Of a DNA stretch of 64,000 bases, positions 48,761-59,935 are shown in pieces (positions within the stretch are counted from its first letter, which is position 1; each line of letters starts with the position of its first letter). The translations under genes were made by a program, and so were the position numbers. Below the pieces are notes generated by a model. The model worked only from the letters and a program-made list of their open reading frames with translations, did not search any database and was not told the DNA's origin. Origin of the DNA: Saccopteryx bilineata (taxonomy: Eukaryota > Chordata > Mammalia > Chiroptera > Emballonuridae); assembly GCF_036850765.1 (NCBI RefSeq), contig NC_089495.1, positions 25,636,875-25,700,874 on the forward strand. Reading direction: 5' to 3'.

Positions 48761-50640
48761 AACATGCATATAAGACTGCAGACGCTGGACCAGAACACTT
48801 GGGAGGCCTCTCTCCTTCCACCTCAAGTGGCATCCCGCAGAGGTCTTTGGCAAAAGCCAGGAACATGCCTCTGCAGACAAGAAGCAGGATCCTGCATGGG
48901 AAACAAAAGACCATGAACATTCTAAGTCCCAGGCCAGTGAAGGAAACTGGAGGAGAACCTGATGAACTGTGGCAAAAGATTCACTCTCAGAGCTTCAACT
49001 CATCATCAAAACTCTTAAAAAAGATAGAATGTAAAACTTAAACCCAAAGTCAAAGACTGTTAAATGTGTTCTTCCTCCACCCCCATAGGTGTGTGGATGT
49101 ACACACATGTGAGTATACATGAACTCAGAAGCTTAACCTATCAGCTGTTCAGACCATCTGGGGAATGGGTTGTTTGTACTGCCTCTACCCTTCCACACTG
49201 GAGTGTAAGCTGGATATTCCAAAGAAAAAATATACAATGTGTAATGAAAGAAAAGAAGAGAGGGTGATAGCTTTTGAGAGCTTTAGGGAAGGGAAGGCTT
49301 CACTGAGGAAATAACTTGAGCTGAGCCTTGAAGGATAGAGAGTCATCAAACTGCTCTTCCAGGCAGAGGAAATAAAACAGTGCATGCAAGGATGTAGAGG
49401 TATGAAGAAAGCGTGGAGTGTTCAGAAAACATATAATTAGTTTGGCAGAGCATAGCACAGAGACATGCTAATGATGGAGAAGGAAGCGGTGAGCCTGGAA
49501 AGTCAGGTAAGGGTCCTATCGGGACAAACTATCTCCCAAATGGGATGAGTGGCTATTCAACGACCTTAAACTACGAAGTGTTTAATTAACCAGAGAAAGG
49601 TGTTATTGAGAGAAAGGCCCTGGAGTGAGCAGAATAGAGAGTTGACACCATATAAACATACTGGGGAAAGGCTATTCAAGGGTCCTCTGAGCTGGCAGGT
49701 GGAAGGATGCAGGGTATGACCTTGGAGGAGGCATGGAGTTCCTGAACTTGGTGGGACTAGATTGTGGGTGGTGCGGTCCTAAACTAAAACAGCGGCAGAA
49801 GAAAGGGAGAGGTGTGAATACATTGAGGAGATTACTCAACAGGATGGATTAATATGAAAAGAGGAGGCAAGGAAGGAATATAGATGAATCTCAGGTGTGC
49901 AATTTTGGAGGCTTGACAGATTTATGGGGAAATCTTGATTTCCATTTCATTCAGGTCAAGGGGCCTGTGATGCATCTACATCAATTTTCCCAGTGGATAG
50001 TTTATCATGATTGGAAGCATAGCTTTGAGGAGAAAAGAATGTTTGGTGTCAAAAAGCAGATTAGTGATTGTCTAGGGCCAGGGCTGGTGAGTACTGAATA
50101 CAGAGGGGAGCTAGGGAACTTATTGGGGTGATATAAATGTTCTAGCAGTCTACATTTGAAAAATCTCATTGAACATGACACAGGTATACTGTACTGCATG
50201 TAATTACAATACAGTACATTGAATTTTAAAAATGTCTTAAGTCATAGTACATTAATGAGAGCTGACAATGTGAAGTGGACAAGAAAGACGAGAAAGGCTA
50301 TGGAGTGAGATAAGTAGAGGACCGTGGGGAGAACTGTAAGGGCTGAGAGAGGAAGAGCAGCAAAATTGTTAGCCAGTTTTTAGTGCTTTGGCTTGAAAAC
50401 AGAAGAGTGTTGTTTTAAAGGTCTTTGGGGCTTTCTGTCATCTAGTTCTGTTTCATTTTACATATGGAGGCACTAACTGGGGTTCATACTGAGCTAACAT
50501 GCTTTGGTCAAGGTCACAAAAGTAGTTAATAGCAAAGGCAAAATTAGATACAAGAAGCCAGGACTTCTGGGTCTGGGATGGTTCTGTGTTAAACTGTTCC
50601 ATCCATAGGACTCAACTGCAAAAGGATACCCTACTTCACA
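48761..50640. other. Non-coding interval with old-repeat segment
   Basis: 49270-49560 recalls an L2-class repeat ('GGCTTCACTGAGGAAATAAC', 'TTGAGCTGAGCCTTGAAGGA', 'CTCTTCCAGGCAGAGGAAAT'). 50480-50560 has a MIR-like tail ('GGTCAAGGTCACAAAAGTAG'). Confidence 0.45.
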
Positions 50641-50716
50641 AAAAGAAGTGCCAACAGTGTCCCACTGGAGTTGTTCCATATATTTCTTTCATTTAATTAC
50701 TGCTTTCTGTGTGCAG

Positions 50717-50842
50717 AGCTCATCAAAGAGTCACATGACCTCACAAGCTTGTACAATAAAAAGCCTAAGAAGACAAAACCACCTGGTGAGGAAGAGAGGT
50801 GCTCCCAGCTGCCACTACCTGAGATTTTGGAATCAGAAAGGG
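50717..50842 (+). CDS. Candidate internal exon, unrecognised
   Basis: A pyrimidine-rich run (TTTCTTTCATTTAATTACTG, then CTTTCTGTGTGCAG) ends in AG at 50715-50716, and a consensus donor GTGAGT starts at 50843. The interval is 126 bp, a multiple of three, and open in a frame that would make it a phase 1-1 exon. The middle of the peptide is lysine- and glutamate-rich ('NKKPKKTKPPGEEE'). I know no protein with this sequence. A second frame is also open, which weakens the case. No partner exon was found. It may be a cryptic exon. Confidence 0.22.
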
Positions 50843-50884
50843 GTGAGTTTAGATCTAGATGCTCCCCACTATGACCGCAAATAG

Positions 50885-51945
50885 AAGGGGCCGTTTTTCA
50901 TCATGCGAATAAGAATACACGCCCACAAAGCAAGGCTTCTCGTTCTGCTTTGTTCTCCCAGCATGATACACCCTGCACAGGCAGTTTCCCACAAATCAAA
51001 TCAATGAATTAAATAAAAGGATATAGAAGGTGTTTAACAGTTTATCAAGCCAAGCATCATCTTTCAATTTTTATTTTTTACTTTAAAACAAATAAACAAA
51101 CTCTACATAAGTATCCTTGCACTTACAATGAGAAAAGACTCAAAAAGTTAACTTCATTGGAAAATATCAAACAGATGGAACCAGAAGCATCTAGGGGAGA
51201 GAAAATAGAGACAAATATGGTTGTCATGGTTTCCTTGAGATGCAATAAACAAAGGGACCCAAATGGACAATAAAATCCCCCATTGGGAAAAATCACATGT
51301 TGCTCCTTTCCTTCCTAGCTAGATAATTGCCAAGCTCACTCTTAATGTCTGGAGTCAGTGGGAGATGAGAGAGTAGTGACTCTCTCACTCTCTCCTGGCT
51401 ATTCTCAAATTACACTTACCCTGGGGCCATCCTAGCCCCCCATACAACAGACATCAAACAATTCATGACTACCTCAGATTAATCAATTATCCCAGTGGGC
51501 AGTGCCCGGAAGAAATATGTGACACATGTAAACACGCGAGAAGCTGTGCACAGCCTGCGACCAAGTTCTCTGTTTAATTGGGAAGCAGCAAGCACATCTG
51601 AGAACATTTTTAAAGATTTGTAAATCCTGGCGGACCCATTCCGGATCCCAGTCTCCGGAGACCCTCTCCAGGCATCTCCAAATGAATCTAACTCCAACTC
51701 TACTTGTATCCTAAGTAAGAAGTGAATTGTCTGAGAGCTTGATATACCTGCATTGACTGTCCAATGTGTCCCTGTAACACTTAAGTGGGGGTGTTGGAAG
51801 AGGAGGGAATAGGGCTGGGGAGCAACCCCTTCATAACAGCTTTTCTGAGAGTCACAGTGAAGCCAAACACAATGAAAACTGTCCCCGTATGATGTTAAAC
51901 AGGCAAACGTTGGAAACCTTCAAGTGTTTGGCTGAACTCGCCTGT
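50885..51945. other. Non-coding interval
   Basis: A-rich, with no repeat family or gene I can support. Confidence 0.45.
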
Positions 51946-51949
51946 TGTC

Positions 51950-52500
51950 TGGAGGTTCCGATCAAGTTGACACAAGGTCTCTTCCAAGGTCATCGCAGAG
52001 GCGGCCAGCACTGAGGTCAGACTGTCGAAACCCCGAGTCCCACCACCCCCGCCAAAACAGATTCTTTCTATTCCACGCCAGCTGAGGGTTGTTTCTCCCT
52101 GTCTCCCTCGCCCTTCGCGAATGACCCTCCAGACTGTGCAACTTGAGCGGAGGTCGTGTATGGAGGCGTTTCTGAAAACACTGGCTCTGCGGTGACAAGC
52201 GGGAGGACCGGCCGGAGGATGGGCACTGGAGCCGGCCGTGGGCAGAGGAAGGGTGGCCTCGCCTTGGCTCAGCTACATGTCCTCAGAAGCCAATAAGTCA
52301 GTGAGTAATTTTTAGGTTTTGGAAATTTATCTCTCGAGTCTGCCCCAAAGCCCAAAGCTTACAACATCTTATTTCCTGTTTGGGGATTTCCTGAAAGTGA
52401 AACTGAGAGGCTGGCCCTGTAAGAACTCCGGAGGAAGACTTCCCTGGAACTGTGACTGCGCCCGCTTCATGACACAATCCGCCGCACCAGTTTAGCTCTA
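51950..52500. promoter_or_regulatory. Candidate promoter/enhancer, CpG-enriched
   Basis: CpG is clearly more frequent here than in the surroundings (clusters near 52030-52260). The kappaB and ISRE motifs lie at 52382-52404. There is no TATA box near an obvious start. No transcript evidence can be read from sequence, and direction is unknown. Confidence 0.3.
52382..52404 (+). promoter_or_regulatory. kappaB site adjoining a perfect ISRE
   Basis: GGGGATTTCC (52382-52391) fits the NF-kappaB consensus GGGRNWYYCC. GAAAGTGAAACT (52393-52404) fits the ISRE GAAANNGAAACT exactly, one base further on. Side-by-side kappaB and IRF sites are known from interferon and inflammatory enhancers. Function here is inferred only. 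Confidence 0.45.
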
Positions 52501-52504
52501 TTTT

Positions 52505-53745
52505 TACATCTCCTCACAACGTGCATTTTGCATTCTTTTCCCTCTGTGGCTCGTCACTGTCATCCCCCCTAACTTTTTTGAAAATGTGAAAGCCTCTTAT
52601 TATAAAGTTTATTTTGGGGTGTTGCTCTTTCAAAAGATGGGGTACACTATGAATTTCAGGGAGCAAACTGCAAAACCAAAAGAAAGTTTAGATAAGCATC
52701 CAAGTAGAAAGAATCACAGATTAGACTTACAGTATCAGGGTTTCTTAGACCTGGGACTTGGATGAGGGGGATGGGCATAATGAATACCGCATAAGAAATG
52801 ACACCACGTGTTATTTGCTTTGAACTTCAAAGCTGGTTTTCTGGAACTGCGACCATGGTTTGCTACAGTGTCACTTCCAAGATCCCAACATTATTTTTTC
52901 TGAGGTTTTCTTGTTCACACAAATGTATTGTCATTACTTCACAGTCCTTTGTAAGCTTTGCTGGGCCAGCTCTCACGATGGGGAAGCAGAAGTACTTGCT
53001 CACGAGCACCTTGAAAACAAATCGGGGGGGGGGGGGTACCACCAAATCTAGGCTTTCCCAAAGATGAGAGTATCTTTTAAGGCCAACATATGGGCTTTCC
53101 CGTGGTGAATACATTCAAACCAAATTATGTATAATTCCAGTATCCATGCAAGTTTCTGAAAAATAGATTGACTTACAAGCACAGACATAGGTTCCCTTTT
53201 ACTAAGAAGGAATTTCATATTTGTTTGAAAAATTATGAATATAGAACTGTTTCCCCCCCCGTCTCAGTGTGGAAAAGGGACATTTTCTCTTTTCAGGGTT
53301 ACTGCAAAGAATTGCAGCCACCTCTGTCTCTCCCAAAGGGAGTAAGAACGTGAACAACACTACCCTGGGTCTGAAATCTGGATCTGTCCTATTAGTTACA
53401 CAGCATTGGATAAGCTATGCATGTAAGTGGTATGTCCTGCTTCACTATCTTGAGTAATAAGATAAAATCACATTTTTAAAAATTTGAGCTTCTTATCTCA
53501 AAAAATTTTACCTCCCTTTCTAATTATTCTAATAAATATAAGAACTTTAAAGTCCTATTAGTTTAAGCCATCCTTGGTTATAATTTCCTTAGAGAGAAAA
53601 ATTTTTAAATTTATTTGTGCACTGAAAGGCCTCATTCTCTACCACCATCACTAATTCTGGAACACATATATTTCTCCTTATTATACCCCTTCAGTTTTCT
53701 TTTTCTTCCCCCTCTTCTGCCTCCTCCACCTCCTCATTCTCTCAT
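52505..53745. other. Non-coding interval with poly-G run
   Basis: A G run of about 14 lies at 53022-53035. A 98-codon frame starting in the following interval is a microsatellite artefact. No gene supported. Confidence 0.45.
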
Positions 53746-53748
53746 TCA

Positions 53749-53749
<1 letters not shown>

Positions 53750-53824
<75 letters not shown>
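53750..53824. repeat. Compound (TC)n(AC)n microsatellite
   Basis: About 23 TC units then 14 AC units. Confidence 0.97.
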
Positions 53825-53828
<4 letters not shown>

Positions 53829-54019
53829 ATACCCGTCGCTACCTAAAACAATCATCCTCTGAATCTGGTGTTCAGCATGAGTCACTGTCCAGATTCCCTT
53901 TTCTCAAATAGTGAGTCCCTACTCGGGGCACTGGTGTCTTCCATGATAAGTATCTTAGGCTCTCTGCAGTCCACCAGAGATGTTCTAATAAGGTCAAATC
54001 TCAAAAGTGGTCCATGATT

Positions 54020-54373
54020 TTTTTTTTCCAAGTGAGAAGAGGGGAAATAGAGAGACAGACTCCCACATGCACCCCAACCAAGATCCACCCAGCAACCCCA
54101 GTCTGGGGCCAATGCTCTGCCCATCTGGGGCCATTCTCACAACCAAGCTTTTATAGCGCCTGAGATGGAGGCTCTACAGAGCCATCCTCAGCAGCTGAGG
54201 CCAATGTGCTCAAACCAATCAAGCCATGGCTGTGGGAGAGGTAGAGAGAGAGAGAGAAAGAGGATGGGTGAATAAGAAGATGGTCACTTCTCCTGTGTGG
54301 GGCCTGACTGGGAATTGAACCTGGGACATCCACATATGAGCTGACACTCTACCACTAAGCCAACTGGCCAGGG
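54020..54373 (-). repeat. Family A SINE, diverged
   Basis: On the minus strand the head is GGCCCTGGCCAGTTGGCTTA and the B box is 'CCCAGGTTCAATTCCCAGTC'. It is flanked by CCATGATT at 54012-54019 and 54374-54381. More diverged than the inverted-repeat copies. Confidence 0.88.
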
Positions 54374-54557
54374 CCATGATTCTAATATGAGAAAGCAATC
54401 AGGTACATCCATATTGTGTTGTGGAATATTCTATAAGACAAAGGGTCTTGACTCTCCAAATATGTCAGTGTCACAAAAGACCAAAAACAAAGCAAGATAA
54501 GACAAGAAAACTCTTCTAAATTAAAAGAGGTTAAAGGTATATAAGAAATAAATGCAT

Positions 54558-55240
54558 AAACATGGTGCTGCATTTATTTTTTTGAGTCAGTGATATGGTG
54601 TTCTTGGGGTATATTCCTAAAAGTGGGATGGCGAGGTCAAAAGGCAGTTCCATTTTTAATTTTTTGAGGAATCTCCATACTGATTTCCACAGTGGCTGCA
54701 CCAGTCTGCATTCCCACCAGCAGTGCAGGAGGGTTCCCCTTTCTCCACATCCTCGCCAGCACCTATCGTGTTGTTTTGTTAATGAATGCCATTCTGAATA
54801 GCAGAGATCTGGAAACAGCCCAAGTGTCCATCAGTGGACGAGTGAACTAAAAAGCTTTGGTACATATATACAATGGAATTCTATGGGGCCATGAAAAATA
54901 AGGAAATATTACCTTTTGCAACAACATGGATGAACCTGGAAACTATTATGTTAAGTGAATAAGTCAAGCAGAGAAAGAAAAATATCATATGACCTCATTC
55001 GAGTAATCCAATGAACAATGTGAACTGAAGAACGGAATTGAGACAGAGGAAGGATCAAAGGGACCAGAGGAAAAGAGGACAGAGGGAAAGGGGATGATAG
55101 GATGGGATAAACCTGAAGGGAGGGGGGAAGAGATGTTGGAAGGGGGCAAGGGAGATGTTGAGGGGAATACGGGGGTGGGGGGATGCATTTGGGCCAACAC
55201 TAGAATCTATGTAGACACAATAAATTAAATTTAAAAAAAA
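54558..55240 (+). repeat. 5'-truncated L1, 3' part with internal deletion
   Basis: 'CCTAAAAGTGGGATGGCGAG', 'TTTTTAATTTTTTGAGGAAT' and 'CACCAGTCTGCATTCCCACC', then 'CAGAGATCTGGAAACAGCCC', 'GTACATATATACAATGGAAT', 'GAACCTGGAAACTATTATGT' and a purine-rich part with a 'TTTGGGCCAACACTAGAATC'-like end and A tail. All are L1 3' features. Near-duplicated flanks AAGAAATAAATGC and AAGAAAGAAATGC suggest a target duplication with one mismatch. Confidence 0.85.
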
Positions 55241-55379
55241 AGAAAGAAATGCAATGCATGATCCTCAAGTGGATCTTGGATTGAAAAGGAAAAAGAAACA
55301 GCTATAATAGCTCATCCTTGGTAAAAATGGAAAACTGAATATGGACTATGTATTAAAAAATATTGTGTCATTGTTTGAT

Positions 55380-55600
55380 TTCAGGGTGTAGTCATGACAC
55401 CCTTTATAGAAGACAGAGATGAGAAGTGTTTCAATGTCAGCAACTTATCTGCACATGGCAAAAAAATTAAAAGAAAAAGAGATAAAGCAAATGTGGCAAA
55501 ATGTCATGCTCAGAGGAATCTAACTGAAGAACAGCTAAGTGTCTATTATATTACTCTGACAACTTTTGTGCAGTTCTAAAACTTTTTCCAAATAAGGTGT
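55380..55600 (+). repeat. Old LINE 3' UTR fragment
   Basis: 'GATAAAGCAAATGTGGCAAA', 'ATGTCATGCTCAGAGGAATC' and 'CTCTGACAACTTTTGTGCAG' recall the 3' end of old L1M elements. Low certainty. Confidence 0.35.
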
Positions 55601-55926
55601 GTGGGGAAACAGGTTCTTTAAAGTGAGGAGGAAAGGCCTCCTATTCTACTCAAATTTCATTGTTTCCCATAATAGGTTTTGGCTTTTCCCTAGATTGGGT
55701 GCTTGGTGAAAATGCTACCCTTTCCAAATACACAATCTTCCTCCCTTCCTCCGGAAGAAGGGAAGTCCACCTGCCTCGCATCACCATATGTAAAGGGACT
55801 GAGCAAGAGGTTCCTGCCAGTGCAGATCACCTCCACCCAGGAGACTGGAGATCTCTACCACAAGAAGAAGCTACTAATTAAAAATGCTTAAAAATCCACT
55901 CCACCATAGTTGAATGGAGTTTTGTT

Positions 55927-55967
55927 TTGCATTATATATATATATATATATAATGCAAGGTATATAT

Positions 55968-56003
<36 letters not shown>
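55927..56003. repeat. (TA)n tract with perfect palindrome
   Basis: 55927-55958 is a perfect 32-bp palindrome (TTGCAT-(TA)n-ATGCAA). It is followed by a TG/TA mixed tract and a second (TA)n run. Cruciform-prone. Confidence 0.95.
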
Positions 56004-56009
<6 letters not shown>

Positions 56010-57590
56010 TAGTAAGGCGAAAAAAAATTATCTACCTCAAATAGTTATCGTGACAACCAAGTGCCATTATACATGACAGCCTTCGGTACAGTGCCCAACA
56101 GAGGCATAATTCTATCTTGGGCTATCTTTTAAGAGCATGACAAAAGCACCTCATCTAATATATTTAATAATGTAGTCTATAACAAACAACTTGCCTTGCC
56201 AATCCTTTCTCCTTTAATATTATCAGATAAAATGGTGGAGAGAGAAATTCCTTCCCATCCCCAATGCTACTCAGTAAGTGTGATTTTCTTCCATAGAAGA
56301 GTGTGCGTCCTTTGAAAAACACGGTGGCTATGAACTGGTTTGCTACTGTCTTAAGTAAACCACCTACAAAATTAAATTTCTTACATTTTGATAAACAAGG
56401 AATGTTACACAGAGAAGAACTTTAAAGACCAATCCAATCATTTCTTGTCAGGTACAGGAGCTAAGGCCTAGGGAGGTGACGGGATTTGTACAAAATCGTA
56501 GTTAGTTAACAGCAGAGCTGAGATTGAGAAAGAATGCAATCGTAAGGCAACAGCCACGTGACCCTTTCTGCTTCTAAATGAATGGGCTGGTTTCAGTCCT
56601 CATTTCCATGGCCCAGCCAGAGAGAGAGCCGCTTAAGAAAGAGGTTGCCCATGGCAGGCACGGAGAGCCATTGGCCTGCGATACAAAGGACGGTACCAAA
56701 GGGATCCCCTAGTTTTCCCCCTTATGCCCCGTCAGGGACTCTGCCTATCTCCCGGAGCTTTCCTCTTTCCACAACAGAGAACACCAAAGCCAGGACACAC
56801 CCGGTGGCACAAGCTTCAGCATCAGCTAGAAAATGTGAGCCTGTGTTTTCTCCTTGTCTTTCATGGAGCCCCAGCAGACAAAGCAGCTGAGGTCTGTCCA
56901 TGACAGGACCAGAAACGACAGGGAATGTTCACAAACCAACGGGCCACCATCCACTACAGGCTGTACACATACACAGAAAAGACAAATCAGCTTCAACATA
57001 ATTGGAGCTCCTGGGTGCATTCACATCCACTCGCACATTGACCAAAATGTACAGGCTGTCCAGCCTGAATCATACAAGTATGATTCTGCTCAGCAGTATA
57101 AGGGAGAATTGGGAACATCTCAAAACACAAAAGGAGAAATGTCTTCACAAGGCATTCTGCTTTGGTGTTGGGGGGGGGATGCAAAGGGGATGCAGGGAGG
57201 CTGCAGAGCAAAATGAAAATTAGAAAGGTTACAGAAAGAACAAAAAAGGTAGAGACAGCCTATGTCCTTCCAACTTGAAGAGACTTGAAGTAGATGGATA
57301 AACTTCACACAGCTTGTATTACTCACTTACATTGCTGTAAACCAACAGATGGAATCTCTCCCTGCCAAGTTCTCATGCATTGCACGTTCATGCTCGCCAT
57401 CCGGACACTGGGTCTGCCAAATACCAATAAACTGCAAATAGTGAGGGGAGAATCAAGAACCCAAAGCTGTACCTTCTGCCTTTTTTCCACAGAGGAAAGC
57501 ACTCACTGTACATGAGGTGAACTTCCACAAGGGGCAGCAGATACATGGGTCCAGACATGTAAACTGAAGGTGACCAGTGTCCATGAGAAA
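56010..57590. other. Non-coding interval, no repeat recognised
   Basis: Overlapping frames of 102 and 120 codons at 56582-57216 have no recognisable domain or exon signals. A G run lies at 57171-57178. Confidence 0.4.
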
Positions 57591-57628
57591 TACAGCAGTT
57601 CCCTCTATCCACAGGGCATGTACCCAAG

Positions 57629-57629
<1 letters not shown>

Positions 57630-57660
<31 letters not shown>
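57630..57660. repeat. (AC)n microsatellite
   Basis: Fifteen to sixteen AC units inside the Tigger element. Confidence 0.96.
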
Positions 57661-57662
<2 letters not shown>

Positions 57663-57699
57663 GGGGATGTCTGAAACCACAGATAGTACCAAACCTTAT

Positions 57700-57956
57700 T
57701 TGCACTCAGACCTGGCATGTGCCCTGGGCCCTGACTTCTGAAGGGCCTCCTAAAACCCCAACTTGACACTTCTTTCTAATGACACCAAGTTTGGTTTCAT
57801 ATGTGCAATTTTAATATTAATAGTACATAATGTTTTTTCTTTATTTAAAAATATAGTTAACATATATTTTTATTTCCCGTGTCTCTCTCCTTTTTTTAAG
57901 GGGCCCAATATTTTCTTCTGCGCCCGGGGCCTCAAACGACCTTAATTTGCCTCTGC
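57700..57956. repeat. Insertion of unknown type in the Tigger
   Basis: The Tigger sequence breaks after 'AGTACCAAACCT' and resumes with 'TATACTATGTTTCTTCCTAT'. Between them are 'GGCCCTGACTTCTGAAGGGC', an A/T-rich middle and 'AAGGGGCCCAATATTTTCTT'. It could be a small non-autonomous transposon. No clean target duplication found. Confidence 0.5.
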
Positions 57957-58574
57957 ATATACTATGTTTCTTCCTATCCATACACACCTATGATAAAATT
58001 TAATTTATCAATTAGGCACTGTGAGAGATTAACAAGAGTAAGTAATGATAAAATAGGACCATTATAATAATATACTATAAAAAAGTTATGTCAATGTAGC
58101 TTCTCTCTCAAACTATGTTATTGTCCTGTATTCACCCTTCCTTAGATGTGAGATGATCAAGAGTCTTAATCTGGGAATTTGGCAGCTTTTCACTTCAAGG
58201 CCACACTTTAGAGCTTCTCTATGGCACATCCCAATTGCCAGCATCGCCACTCCCACACTCTGGGGACATCAGTAACCCAAGTAAGAGTGACTTGAGTATA
58301 AGCACTGTGATGATACCCCGCCAGGCGAACTGATAACTGAGATGGCGATCACGTGACTAACTTGTGCGGTGTCAGGTGGAGACGCTGGGTAAAAGGGAGA
58401 CCCACATCCTCCGTGGGATGGAGCAGGACTCGCGAGATTTCACCGTGAGACTCAGAACAGCACACAATTTAAAACTTCCCAATTGTTTATTTCTGGATTT
58501 TCCACTAATATTTTTGGACTGCAGTTAACCGGGGATCACTTAAACCATGGAAAGTGGAACTACAGATAAGGGGA

Positions 58575-59018
58575 GACTAGTGTATTGACCCTTTATTTAG
58601 TATAAAAAATACAGAGGTAACCCCTAAGGGTAATTCATATCTATTATTTCATTACGCTCATTATGAGTACTGCAGCAATTCTTATCCTAAAGGATAGTCA
58701 ACAGAGTAGCTCGTAGACTTTCAAATATTAAGGCAACCTAGAAAATAAACCTCAAGAACTCTGTAGTCTCTACCATTCCGATACTTTTTGAAATTAGTCT
58801 TTGAACACCAGGCTCCAGAACTCTTGAGCCGAAAAGTTTTGATTCCTGTCGACTAGCCACCTTAGTGCCTGGGCTTCCCTCTTGGACTGTTTGAAGCTGG
58901 GTATCCACATCTCTCGCAAAGAGCGCCAACTTGAAGCCACAGGTGAGAAAGCAAACACTGTAGGCTCCGGGCAACTCAGGTGGGTGGCGTCTGCCTTCCA
59001 TCTTTTAGGCGGTAAGCC
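58575..59018 (-). CDS. Candidate 3'-terminal exon, unrecognised
   Basis: On the minus strand a strong acceptor (TTCTTTTTTCTCTTTCTCTC, then AATGCAG) ends at 59019. The exon opens with GGC in a frame that runs 74 codons to TAA at 58796-58794, and an AATAAA lies at 58597-58592 about 200 nt beyond the stop. Residues include 'SWRSLREMWIPSFKQSKREA' and end 'EFWSLVFKD'. The peptide has a protein-like mix of Trp, Arg, Lys and Glu. A second frame (87 codons from an internal ATG) is also open. I do not recognise the protein and found no upstream exon. It might be a gene's last exon, an lncRNA exon or chance. The putative polyadenylation signal lies just outside the Tigger end. Confidence 0.3.
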
Positions 59019-59164
59019 CTGCATTGAGAGAAAGAGAAAAAAGAATTAAAAACACGTGATAAGAAAGCCAAGTCCCGTGTTCCTGCCTTACATAACAGAA
59101 CCCAGCTCATACTTCACTCCATAGTCTCAGTAGTTATGAGGTTAAACAGTTGAAGGAGATAGAA

Positions 59165-59390
59165 AATGTCTAACATTTACTGAGAATGTTCTGTGCACTA
59201 GGCACTTTGCTAGTCACTTTACACAGATTGTCTCATTTAGTTCTCATGGCAAACAAATTAGATATACTACTGCCTCATATTACAGGGCTGAGAATTAAGG
59301 CTCCAAAACGTCACATAAATTTACACCTGAGACTGAACCTAGTTCTCTCTCCAGATTCTAAAACAGTTCCCTCCCTCTTGTTCTTGGTTT
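59165..59390 (+). repeat. MIR SINE
   Basis: 'TCTAACATTTACTGAGAATG', 'CACTAGGCACTTTGCTAGTC', 'ACTTTACACAGATTGTCTCA' and 'TACAGGGCTGAGAATTAAGG' follow MIR. Confidence 0.78.
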
Positions 59391-59744
59391 AGTAATTTAA
59401 TTAGTTCCTTTTCCCTTATATTCTGCTGCCACCACTCTCCTCCCCAACTATTTTGTGCAATTAATACAGGTCCTTGTATTTAAATGTCTTTTTTAAAAAA
59501 TGTGTTTTCATTTTTCTAAGCACTTATTTTTAATTTACTTACATGTTATTATATATCTTATTCTGTTTGTTACTTTCTCATTAAATACTGTTTTTACATG
59601 TATTCATGTTGCCACTTGTACATCTAATCCCTTGTTTTTCATGTATTTCCACTGCACTCAACTGTTCCCTACACTAAGATGTTTACAAAACAGTACCACA
59701 TGACATTTGCATAAGACCTCCCAGCCTTCAAAATGCTTTAACAA

Positions 59745-59935
59745 AGACCTATATCACAGTGAGCTTTGTCCCAAGTTCTGGATTATTTCCATGGTCTCCT
59801 AACTAGTCTTCCTGATTTCACCTTTGATCCACTGTGGGCTAAACTCAGCAGCCATTAGCATTGCAAGATAAAGTCCAAGTCCTTACAATAGCCTACAAAA
59901 CCTTTTCAGGACTTGGCCTTCTGATGATTTTCTAA
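59745..59935 (+). repeat. L2 LINE fragment
   Basis: 'GGTCTCCTAACTAGTCTTCC', 'AAGATAAAGTCCAAGTCCTT' and 'AATAGCCTACAAAACCTTTT' match L2. Confidence 0.7.

Larger units (their letters stand above)
57591..58584 (-). mobile_element. Tigger-type (MER2-like) DNA transposon with insertion
   Basis: The left end TACAGCAGTTCCCTCTATCC and the reversed right end TACACTAGTCTCCCCTTATC are similar inverted termini with TA at both ends. Inner segments 'GAACTGATAACTGAGATGG', 'CAGGACTCGCGAGATTTCAC' and 'CACAATTTAAAACTTCCCAA' match the MER2 family. 'AGCTTCTCTATGGCACATCC' near 58215 corresponds to the start of the Tigger transposase region. Non-autonomous or decayed. An insert of about 255 bp (57700-57956) and an (AC)n run split its left part. 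Confidence 0.8.

Noticed and set aside
53615..53911. 98-codon frame rich in Ser-Leu and Thr-His
   Set aside because: It is the translation of the (TC)n(AC)n microsatellite.
56582..57216. Overlapping frames of 102 and 120 codons
   Set aside because: Low-complexity composition without a known motif, and no acceptor/donor arrangement that keeps either frame.
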